From Pontibacter mucosus (GTDB lineage Bacteria; Bacteroidota; Bacteroidia; Cytophagales; Hymenobacteraceae), in contig NZ_QBKI01000006.1 in NCBI RefSeq assembly GCF_003054055.1, positions 248,001-312,000 of the forward strand: a stretch of DNA of 64,000 nucleotides. Reading direction: 5' to 3'. Made by a program: the position numbers and the translations under genes. Of this stretch, positions 54,919 to 62,578 are shown in pieces (position 1 is the first letter of the stretch; every line of letters begins with the position of its first letter). The notes under the pieces were generated by a model. The model searched no databases. It worked only from the letters and a program-made list of their open reading frames with translations, and was not told the DNA's origin.

Positions 54919-55655
54919 TGCTGACCATCCAAAACTTACATAAAGCTTATCACACGCACACCGTCCTCGACCAGGTATCGCTGGAGCTGCCGCAGGGGCA
55001 GGTGCTGGCGGTGCTGGGCCGCTCGGGTTGCGGCAAAACCACCTTGCTCAAAGCCTTGGCCGGACTGCTGACGCCAGACGCCGGAAGTATAAACTGGGCC
55101 GGGCAAAGTATGGATGCCGTGCCGCCGCGCGAGCGGGAGATGGTATACCTATTCCAGGAGCCCCTGCTGTTTCCGCACCTCACAGTGTTTGAGAACATTG
55201 CCTATGGTTTGCGTGTTCGGAAAGAGGCGGAGACCCACGTGCAGCAGAAGGTAGCGCAAATGTTGCAGGAACTGGAGTTGCAGGAGCACGCGCAGAAAAA
55301 GCCCGCGCAACTGTCGGGCGGGCAGCGGCAGCGGGTGGCTTTTGGCCGCGCCATCATCTTTCTGCCGCGCGTGCTCTTGCTCGATGAGCCCTTTGCCAGC
55401 CTCGACGCCCAGACCCGCGCCACCATGCAGCGGCTGTTTCTGCGCCTGGCCCGAAAGTATGGCATTACCGCCCTGTTTGTGACGCACGACGTGAAGGAGT
55501 CGCTGCTCGTGGGCGATCGGTTTGCCTACATGGCGGCGGGCAAACTGCAGGTTTATACTTCCCGGGAGGCCTTCATCGCAGACCCGCAAACAGGAGTGCG
55601 CGACGAACTGGCCTTCTGGAGTGCGCTTGAACAGCAAACCCCTTATCAACCATGA
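54918..55655 (+). CDS. ABC transporter ATPase (YnjD-like)
   Basis: 245 residues. Walker A GRSGCGKTT near 34-42, Q-loop YLFQEPLLFPH near 76-86, signature LSGGQRQRVAFGRA near 130-143, Walker B VLLLDEPFASLD near 150-161, and H-loop FVTHDVKES near 184-192. It energises the two permeases. Its stop overlaps the radical SAM start (ATGA). Confidence 0.95.
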   Translation: MLTIQNLHKAYHTHTVLDQVSLELPQGQVLAVLGRSGCGKTTLLKALAGLLTPDAGSINWAGQSMDAVPPREREMVYLFQEPLLFPHLTVFENIAYGLRVRKEAETHVQQKVAQMLQELELQEHAQKKPAQLSGGQRQRVAFGRAIIFLPRVLLLDEPFASLDAQTRATMQRLFLRLARKYGITALFVTHDVKESLLVGDRFAYMAAGKLQVYTSREAFIADPQTGVRDELAFWSALEQQTPYQP

Positions 55656-56593
55656 CACAAGACTTCCACCATATCGAATCGGTTTACTGGGTGTTCACCC
55701 AGCTCTGCAACGACCACTGCGACCACTGCTATAACAATTCCGGTCCACACGGCGAGCGCATCTCGGAGGAGGAGTGCATGGCCATTATCGATAACCTGCC
55801 CCCGAGCATGGGGCGGCTTATACTATCCGGTGGAGAACCCCTGGCGGATAAAAAGCTGCTCTACGCCATCCTCGACCGCCTGCAGGAGCGCTACCAGGGC
55901 CGCGTGCAAATCATGCTACAAACCAACGGCGACCTGCTGAACGAGCAGATACTGGACACCCTGCTGGAAAAAGGCGTCACCCGCTTCGACATCTCCAGCA
56001 TTGACCGCTACCACAAACACGCCGGCGCCCGCCTGATGGAACTGGCCGAGATGTTCCATAGCCGCGGCGTGAACGGCGACGACAAAGACCCGCTCATCGA
56101 AAAAAGCACTTACATCACCAAACACAAAGCCAGCTGGGGCTACTGGGGAGCCACCATCGATATGTGGCTGGGCGGCAACTGGGCCCGCGGCCGCGCCTAC
56201 GAAAAAGGCATCTGGAAACAGGACCCAGAGCATAACTTCTGCGCTATCCTCTCCGGCGGCAAAGGCTTTCTGACCGGTGCCGATGACATCCCGCAGGAAA
56301 TCTCCATCCAGCTCTGGAAGATAAACCCCTGCTGCCCCGGCACCCGCATCCCACTCGGCGATGCCCGCACCGAAAAAGTGGCCGACGTGCTGCAGCGGGT
56401 GTCTAAATCGGAAATATGGCAGAAGATAAACGAAGGCAATCCCCTGGCTCTGGGCGAAAATATAGGCATATCCCAGGAGTACGCCCGCAAGCGGACAGCC
56501 CAGCTCAAGAACATCTGCCTCTGGTGCGATGAGTTTTTTGAGAAGCATTATCAGGGGGGGAAAGTGGAGCGCGGTTGTTGTGGGTGTAAGTAA
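55652..56593 (+). CDS. Radical SAM protein of unknown function
   Basis: 313 residues. The SAM-cleaving 4Fe-4S cluster binds C19, C23 and C26 in CNDHCDHC. The GGE motif LSGGEPLADKK is near residue 56. The C-terminal half is unusual: HKASWGYWGATIDMWLGGNW, NPCCPGTR, CLWCDEFF and a terminal CCGCK, enough cysteines for an auxiliary cluster, although the spacing is not a standard SPASM pattern. It does not match ArsS. Coupling to the ABC ATPase by ATGA means the enzyme is made with the importer, so the imported compound or a product of it is the likely substrate. Confidence 0.85.
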   Translation: MTQDFHHIESVYWVFTQLCNDHCDHCYNNSGPHGERISEEECMAIIDNLPPSMGRLILSGGEPLADKKLLYAILDRLQERYQGRVQIMLQTNGDLLNEQILDTLLEKGVTRFDISSIDRYHKHAGARLMELAEMFHSRGVNGDDKDPLIEKSTYITKHKASWGYWGATIDMWLGGNWARGRAYEKGIWKQDPEHNFCAILSGGKGFLTGADDIPQEISIQLWKINPCCPGTRIPLGDARTEKVADVLQRVSKSEIWQKINEGNPLALGENIGISQEYARKRTAQLKNICLWCDEFFEKHYQGGKVERGCCGCK

Positions 56594-56799
56594 TCCCTCC
56601 CCAACCCTCCTCTTTTGTCCAGGGCCTCTATCCTTTTTGCTGTTCCGGACTTCTTAGTCCGGAACTTCTTCTGCTGCGGACATCCTTGTCCGCGTTTCTA
56701 CAATACCGGGTCCAACCCCTCCTTCCCCTCCTTGGCCAAGGAGGGGAGCCTGTTATTTCTGTAGCTAAAGTATAAGTGCTGTAGCAAACGTTCTCGCGC

Positions 56800-56819
56800 G
56801 GACAGGTCGCGACCTGTCC
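56800..56819. repeat. 20-bp perfect palindrome, copy 2
   Basis: Identical to the palindrome at 40733-40752, with the same flanks (TTCTCGCGC before, CTAC after). Confidence 0.9.
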
Positions 56820-56924
56820 CTACAAGTATAAACCCACCCCTGCCCCTCCGAGGAGGGGAATTATCTGCAGGCGATTAACATCCCCCTACCCCGTTCGAAG
56901 GGGGACTTTAGCTGAAGCTCCGTT

Positions 56925-57190
56925 AGCCGTGGCTATCGAACAGCTTCCCAGCCTTTGGGCTGAGCGCCTTCTAGATTTCCGGTTTCGCTTCAGCGAAATT
57001 GCGACGTCAGGAGCAAAGGAAATGTAGACAGCGCGATGCCCTTATCGAGGGCCCCTTCCCCCAAGGCGAGGCCTCCCGGCCTGGGAGGGAGCCAAGTAGG
57101 AGGTGCAACGAGACGTTTGTGGGAACTAGAGGATGAACAGCAGCTAGTAAGTATAGCTTGTGTCCAGTTGCGGGAAGCAGTGGCTATGAA
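56925..57190 (-). repeat. Long dispersed repeat, copy 4
   Basis: Shares with copy 2 the blocks CTTATCGAGGGCCCCT, CCCCCAAGGCGAGGCC, CGGCCTGGGAGGGAGCCAAGT and GTGGGAACTAGAGGA. The centre (about 56985-57035) differs from the other copies. Confidence 0.8.
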
Positions 57191-57274
57191 AGTATAAACC
57201 AGCAAGTATAAAGCTCAGCCAAAACACAAACCTCCCCTACAGAGTAAGTATAAAACCTACTAACCTGAAAAGCT

Positions 57275-57778
57275 ATGCGAACAGACAAACCAACAACAGA
57301 AGACACCACAGCAGCCCGGGTAGCCGGGGCGATTGGCAAAGGCATTGTAGCCGGGCTTATCGGGACAGCCGTGATGACCATTGCCCAAATGATTGAGATG
57401 CAGCTGAGCGGACGCGAATCCAGCGATACGCCTTACAAGGCAGCGAAGAAAGTGTTTGGCGTGAAGGCCGAAGACGAGGAGTCGAAGGAAACGGTTAATA
57501 ACCTGATGCACTTTACCTACGGAACAGCTTGGGGCATTCCAAGAGCCTTGCTGGCGGAGTTTGGGAGTAGAGGCGCTGCCGGCACGGCCACCCATTTTGG
57601 AGCTGTTTGGGGCGCGGCTCTCCTCATGCTGCCATCACTAGACCTGTCGGAACCCGTAACGGAATGGGAACCAGAAGCGGTTGGCAAAGATGCGCTGCTG
57701 CACGGAATTTATGCCGTTGCCACGGGCCTCGCCGCGGATGCACTGACAAGCAAGGTTGACAAAGATAAGGAAGCCTAA
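57275..57778 (+). CDS. Small hypothetical membrane-associated protein
   Basis: 167 residues. An N-terminal Gly/Ala-rich hydrophobic stretch (VAGAIGKGIVAGLIGTAVMT, about 16-35), a conserved-looking polar segment LSGRESSDTPYKAAKKVFGV, and further hydrophobic stretches near 105-120 and 145-155. It recalls DUF1440-type predicted membrane proteins but I cannot confirm the family. The downstream gene converges with only one base between stops. Confidence 0.65.
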   Translation: MRTDKPTTEDTTAARVAGAIGKGIVAGLIGTAVMTIAQMIEMQLSGRESSDTPYKAAKKVFGVKAEDEESKETVNNLMHFTYGTAWGIPRALLAEFGSRGAAGTATHFGAVWGAALLMLPSLDLSEPVTEWEPEAVGKDALLHGIYAVATGLAADALTSKVDKDKEA

Positions 57779-57779
57779 G

Positions 57780-59318
57780 CTACACAGATGCTTTCACCGG
57801 CAGGGATATCGTGAACGTACTGCCCTCGCCCTCTATGCTTTGCAGGGCTATACTTCCGCCGTTGTTCTGCACGATGCGCTTGACGATGTACAGGCCAATG
57901 CCGGTGCCTTTAACGTGCGTATGCAGGCGCCTGAAAAGCTCGAACACCTTCTCCTTTTTCGACGGTGGAATGCCCAGCCCATTATCTTGTACCTGTAGCA
58001 GAAAGTTGCCTCCCTCCTGCCAGGTTCTAATGAGGATGTGTGGTACGCGGTCGGGTGAACGGTATTTAATGGCGTTACTCACCAGGTTGTAAAGTATACT
58101 TTTGAAATTCCGCTTCGAGAAGTATAGCTGCGGGGCGCAGGAACAATCCACTTCAATCACAGCGTCAGCGGCTTTTATATCGAACGAGATCAGCTGCTTT
58201 ACCTCCTCCACCAGTTGCGCCACCTGCAGCAGCGTGGCCTCCTGCTCAAAGCTTTTCTGGATGCGGGCCACCTCCGTCAGGTCCTCCACCGTGTTTTTAA
58301 AGCGCTGCACCGATGCCTTGATATGCTCCAGTTCCTGCGCCACCTCCTGGCGTTTGTTGCCCAGGCCTCCTTCCAGCAGCTCTACCAGGCCCTCAATGTT
58401 GAGTATGGGCGCTTTGAGGTCGTGGGAGGCAGTGTAGATGAACGTGTCCAGGTCGGCATTCAGGCGCTTAAGGTTTGTGTTCATCCGCTCCAGCTCCTCC
58501 AGGTGGGCCTGCGTGCGCTGCTGCGAAAGCATGGTGTCGGTAATGTCGTTGATGATAAGGATTTTGAAGTTCTCCCGGTTACGGTCGTCCACCTCTGCCA
58601 GTGAAATCTCCAGGTACTTTGGCCCGGCAGCCAGTGGTAACTCGAACACGCGCTTGGGTTCTGTGATAGGGTGCTGGTTGACGAACTGCTCTACCCGTGG
58701 CTGCACCTGCTCCGGGAAGAGCGCCAGCAAGGGGCCGGATAAAATCTCACGCTCCGTTTTGCCGAAAAGGTGGGCCGCATAGGCATTAATCGTCAGTACC
58801 TTGCCATACTTTGATACCAGCGCCGCGCCGATAGGAGCCTCCTCCAGCACGCGGGCCGTATAGTCGCCGCGCACCTTCTCCAGCGCCGCCACGCTAAAGT
58901 CCAGGTCCGGCCCGATGGACTTGCGCAAGGTCTGGAAACTGCGCCGCTGCTCGGTGCGCTGCGCCGCGTCCTGTACCATGGCCGCCAGCCGCTCCTGCAC
59001 CGTGTTGGCTACGCATACCACCGTCGGCCCCACAAAAGGCGAGAACTGCAGCGACTGCTTCACCCGCACATAGTTGCGCTCATCGTTTATCAGCAGCACC
59101 GACAGGTTTTTGTCGCGGGCATAAGCTTCCTGCGCTACCCGCACCGGGTTATTCGTCTCCTCGCCTACCAGCAGCGCCCCATACTTTTTGAGGTTGCCAT
59201 CCATTTTCCGTACCTCCCCCTCTCCCACTTCCTTAAACACAAACTCCTGCCCCTGCAAGTGCTCTTGCAGGAGGTCGAGTGTGTTAGGGTACAGTCCGGT
59301 ATGGAGAATCTCAGTCAT
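57780..59318 (-). CDS. PAS-containing sensor histidine kinase with degenerate receiver-like N-terminus
   Basis: 512 residues, cytoplasmic, no membrane helix. Residues 1-110 look like a receiver domain fold (YGALLVGEE, SVLLINDE) without the full acidic pocket. A PAS domain spans about 155-265, then a coiled coil, then HisKA with phospho-acceptor His299 in TASHDLKAPI. The ATPase domain has the N box NLVSNAIKY near 411-419, DNGLGI at 445-450 and GTGIGL near 471. The nearest relatives are bacteriophytochrome-like kinases without the photosensory part. No response regulator is adjacent. It is the second gene after an acyl-CoA dehydrogenase-like gene, with six bases between. Confidence 0.88.
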   Translation of the reverse strand: MTEILHTGLYPNTLDLLQEHLQGQEFVFKEVGEGEVRKMDGNLKKYGALLVGEETNNPVRVAQEAYARDKNLSVLLINDERNYVRVKQSLQFSPFVGPTVVCVANTVQERLAAMVQDAAQRTEQRRSFQTLRKSIGPDLDFSVAALEKVRGDYTARVLEEAPIGAALVSKYGKVLTINAYAAHLFGKTEREILSGPLLALFPEQVQPRVEQFVNQHPITEPKRVFELPLAAGPKYLEISLAEVDDRNRENFKILIINDITDTMLSQQRTQAHLEELERMNTNLKRLNADLDTFIYTASHDLKAPILNIEGLVELLEGGLGNKRQEVAQELEHIKASVQRFKNTVEDLTEVARIQKSFEQEATLLQVAQLVEEVKQLISFDIKAADAVIEVDCSCAPQLYFSKRNFKSILYNLVSNAIKYRSPDRVPHILIRTWQEGGNFLLQVQDNGLGIPPSKKEKVFELFRRLHTHVKGTGIGLYIVKRIVQNNGGSIALQSIEGEGSTFTISLPVKASV

Positions 59319-59324
59319 GGCGGC

Positions 59325-60485
59325 TTAGCTTTCGAGGATGGGTTGCTCCAGCAAGGCGCGCCCCAGCCAGGTATAAAGGACATCTGTGGTAGGGGCCATG
59401 ATATGTGCGGCACGGGCGTCACGCAGTAGGGTCTCAAGGCGGGAGTTATCGCGGTAGGCAATGCCGCCCGAGAGGGTCATGGCTTCGTTTACCACCTCTA
59501 CGCAGCAGTGCGCCACCTCGGCTTTGGAGGAGATGATGGAAAGTATAGCCGACGCGTCTCCGCTGTCGTACTGCCGGCAAGCATGGTAGATTAACTGACG
59601 GGTGCGCTCGATTTTTGCCCATAAAGTGCCCAGCCGGTGTTGCAGGAGCTGGTTCTGGCTCAGCGACATGCCGCTGTGGCGGTAGGTGCGGTGCATCATG
59701 TGCTCCCGCGCCTGGTTAAAGGCCGCCTGTGCCAGTCCCAGGTACGTGCCCGACATGGCGGTCAGGAAATAGGGCGCCACCACCTGGAACATGTACCACA
59801 ACTGGTCGCCCTGTTCCCCTAACAGGTTTCGTGCCGGCACACGCACATCTTTCAGCGCCAGGCTGCGCGACGAGTTGCCCCGCATGCCGATGCCATCCCA
59901 GTCCTTCCCCCAGTTCATTCCCTGGCTGCCGGCTTCCACCACTACGCAGGAAAACTCATGCTGCATGGCCTCCGGGTCCACGCCCATCGTGGAGATCACG
60001 TAAGAATCGGCCTGCCCTCCGTTAGTAACAAAAGTTTTCTCGCCGCGCAGCATAAACTCATCTTTGGAAACCGATAAGAGTTGTGTCTGCGGAAAATAAA
60101 AATGCGCCCCTGTGCCAGGCTCGCTCAGCGCCAGGGTGGTCAGGTGCTCGCCGGCAGCGATGGGTTCCAGGAAGTGCTTTTTCTGATACGCAGTGGCTTT
60201 GGCCGCTATCATGGCTGTGCCCACACAATGCATTCCAAAGCAAAGCCCCGCAGAGGCCGACTCCTCCCCCAGGATTTCGCATGCCTGGGCCAAGCCCAGC
60301 AGCCCCTGTCCAAGCCCGCCGTTTTCCAGCGGCACCACAAAGCCTCCCAGCCCCTCCTGCTGCAGCTGGCGCATGCTTTGCTCCGGCCACCGGGCTTCTT
60401 TGTCTACCGCGTCGGCCTCGCCGCGAACGGTGCTTTCGGCAATCTGCCGGATCAGGTCAAGTGTTTTATCCAGGTTCATGAGCAT
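59325..60485 (-). CDS. Acyl-CoA dehydrogenase-like flavoprotein
   Basis: 386 residues of the acyl-CoA dehydrogenase fold: N-terminal helices, central FAD-binding segment LALSEPGTGAHF near 116-127 and FVTNGGQADSYVI near 151-163, then the C-terminal helical domain with GGIAYRDNSRLETLLRDARA near 338-357. In most family members a catalytic Glu follows in a Y-E-G-T motif; here the matching stretch reads HIMAPTTDVL. The enzyme may use another base or be a flavin monooxygenase of the DszC/HpaB-like side of the family. The start may be 60485 or 60479. Confidence 0.8.
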   Translation of the reverse strand: MLMNLDKTLDLIRQIAESTVRGEADAVDKEARWPEQSMRQLQQEGLGGFVVPLENGGLGQGLLGLAQACEILGEESASAGLCFGMHCVGTAMIAAKATAYQKKHFLEPIAAGEHLTTLALSEPGTGAHFYFPQTQLLSVSKDEFMLRGEKTFVTNGGQADSYVISTMGVDPEAMQHEFSCVVVEAGSQGMNWGKDWDGIGMRGNSSRSLALKDVRVPARNLLGEQGDQLWYMFQVVAPYFLTAMSGTYLGLAQAAFNQAREHMMHRTYRHSGMSLSQNQLLQHRLGTLWAKIERTRQLIYHACRQYDSGDASAILSIISSKAEVAHCCVEVVNEAMTLSGGIAYRDNSRLETLLRDARAAHIMAPTTDVLYTWLGRALLEQPILES

Positions 60486-60749
60486 CTAACAGTATACCGG
60501 AAAGGTAGTTAAACATATACCTCTTGCTGCTGCTAGCAGAAAGTATGGCGGGCAATCGATAGGGTATAAAGATAAGGAATACAGTGCGATAACCTAACCA
60601 TCCTACCCCCGATGGTTTACCCATCTGAAAATCAGCCCGCATACGTTCCATACTTGTTTACAACCTTCTGCGATACGAAAAGTGCCTGATTTTTCACCGC
60701 CGGGCTAGTAGAGGTGGGATAACTGCCGCTGAATTGTTTTATTTACAGG

Positions 60750-62423
60750 ATGATCAACAAATCAACCATGAGACTGAGAAGTATAGCCACGGGACTTTGC
60801 CTGGCTCTGGCCCTGCCTGCAGCCCTTGCCCAGTCGCCGGAGGTGCCCAGGAAGGTGGCCAAGGCGATGGAGAAAGTGAAGCCAACCGATATCCGCAACC
60901 ACATTGCCTACCTGGCCGACGACAAGCTGCTGGGCCGCAAGCCCGGCACCCCCGGTTACCAGATGGCGGTGGATTACGTAACCGACCAGTTCCGCAAACT
61001 GAACGTGCAACCTGCCGGAAAGAACAATACCTATTTGCAAACCGTTCGCGTGCGCACGGCCTTCACCAACCCCGATGCCACCATGCAACTCACCGCAGAT
61101 GAAACCGGCGTGGAGGAATTGGCCTATGGTAAGGATTTCAGCATCTTCCCGAATGCCGGGCAGGAGCAGGTGACCGTGGATGCGCCGCTGGTGTTTGCGG
61201 GCTTTGGCATCAGTGCCCCCGACATGAACTACGACGACTACGCCAACCTCGACGCGAAAGGTAAAATCGTGGTGATTCTGCGCGGCACGCCTGAGGGCTT
61301 CCCCTCCACGGTAGCCTCTTACAGCACCGACTACCAGACCATCCTCAATACGGCGGCCAAGAACGGGGCTGTAGGTGTGCTGGTAGCTTCCCTAAACCCG
61401 TCGAGCAACCTGCCTGAGTTCTCTACGCGCGGCATGTCCAGCGTGATGGGGGCTGACGGGAAGGTAGCCGCCTCGCGCAGCTACCACGAAAGTATAAAAG
61501 TGCTGGGCATGCTCCACTTCAACGTGCTGCAAAAGCTGATGGAAGACGCGAACCTCGATCTGGTGCAAGTAGCCACTAACCTCCGCAACGGCCAGCCTGC
61601 CTCGGCCGACCTGCCTTTCAGCATCCAAACCAGCTACAGCAACCGCTACGAAGACATCGAAAGCCCGAATGTGGTCGGTAAGATAGAAGGCTCTGACCCA
61701 GTGCTGAAAAACGAGTATGTGGTGCACAGCGCCCACCTCGACCACATTGGCGTGGGCAGGCCCATAGACGGCGACTCGATTTACAACGGCGCCCACGACA
61801 ACGCCTCCGGCGTGGCCAGCCTGCTGGAGATTGCCCGGGTGTACAACAACTTAAAGCAAAAGCCGAAGCGCTCTATCCTGATTGTGATGGTAACGGCGGA
61901 GGAAATGGGCTTGCTCGGTTCGGCCTACTTTGCCAAGCACCCTACCGTGCCTGCTTCGCAACTGGTTGCCAACGTGAACACCGACATGCCCACGCTGATT
62001 GCGCCGCTGCTGTCGGTGGTGCCGCTGGGGGCTGCCCACTCCTCGCTGCAGGAAGAGGTGCAAAAGGCCAGCACTTACCTGGGCCTGGACGTGGAAGAGG
62101 ACCCGGAGCCGGAGCAGAACCGCTTTGTGCGCAGCGACCAGTATAGCTTTGTGGTGCAGGGCGTGCCGGCGCTCCACATCAAGTATGGCAACAAAACCGC
62201 AGACGGCAAAAACAACCTCGACGAGACGGTAAAAGTATGGCGCGAGAAGTATTACCACAAACCGCAGGACAACTTCGAGGGCGGCACCTTCGACTTCGAC
62301 GCGGCCAAAAAGTATGTGCAGCTCAACTTCCTGATCGGCTACCTGGTAGCCCAGGACGCGCAACGACCTACCTGGAACGAGGGCGACTTCTTCGGCAACA
62401 GGTTTGGAAGTATAAAGGAATAG
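60750..62423 (+). CDS. Secreted M28 family metallopeptidase with PA domain
   Basis: 557 residues; signal peptide ending LPAALAQ. A protease-associated domain is inserted (about 140-280), followed by the M28 catalytic core: HSAHLDHIG near 325, GAHDNASG near 349, TAEEMGLLG near 382, NTDM near 410, and a final His in ALHIKYG near 475. Related to the other M28 gene at 25530 but not a recent duplicate. The start could also be M7 (60768), which gives a tidier signal peptide. Confidence 0.9.
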   Translation: MINKSTMRLRSIATGLCLALALPAALAQSPEVPRKVAKAMEKVKPTDIRNHIAYLADDKLLGRKPGTPGYQMAVDYVTDQFRKLNVQPAGKNNTYLQTVRVRTAFTNPDATMQLTADETGVEELAYGKDFSIFPNAGQEQVTVDAPLVFAGFGISAPDMNYDDYANLDAKGKIVVILRGTPEGFPSTVASYSTDYQTILNTAAKNGAVGVLVASLNPSSNLPEFSTRGMSSVMGADGKVAASRSYHESIKVLGMLHFNVLQKLMEDANLDLVQVATNLRNGQPASADLPFSIQTSYSNRYEDIESPNVVGKIEGSDPVLKNEYVVHSAHLDHIGVGRPIDGDSIYNGAHDNASGVASLLEIARVYNNLKQKPKRSILIVMVTAEEMGLLGSAYFAKHPTVPASQLVANVNTDMPTLIAPLLSVVPLGAAHSSLQEEVQKASTYLGLDVEEDPEPEQNRFVRSDQYSFVVQGVPALHIKYGNKTADGKNNLDETVKVWREKYYHKPQDNFEGGTFDFDAAKKYVQLNFLIGYLVAQDAQRPTWNEGDFFGNRFGSIKE

Positions 62424-62521
62424 CCTGAGAAAGTATAAATAACCGCTCAGCAAGTATAGCCCAAAGTATAGAACACACTATAGCTTACACGCTGCAGCTG
62501 GTTTATACTTTACTATAAACG

Positions 62522-62557
62522 AAAACAGCCCTGAGGCTTAGGCCTCCGGGCTGTTTT
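62522..62557. terminator. Bidirectional hairpin terminator
   Basis: Arms 62522-62537 and 62542-62557 (AAAACAGCCC... / ...GGGCTGTTTT) pair with one mismatch, between the converging peptidase and susE genes. A run of AAGTATA words (62430-62470) precedes it. Confidence 0.8.
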
Positions 62558-62578
62558 TATACTTGGTTCGGTTATTAC

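Larger units (their letters stand above)
56594..57274. repeat. Repeat island after the radical SAM gene
   Basis: No gene. REP-like palindromes at 56643-56664 and 56676-56693; a GGGTCCAACCC-linked G-rich element about 56704-56750; the 20-bp palindrome at 56800-56819; a CCCCTCCGAGGAGGGG hairpin near 56843; and long-repeat copy 4 (56925-57190). The order from 56705 to 57190 matches 40597-41265. Confidence 0.8.

Noticed and set aside
55652-56593. Arsenosugar radical SAM ArsS
   Set aside because: The DUF2064 neighbour suggested it, but the C-terminal half lacks the ArsS pattern as I know it and no arsenic genes are present.
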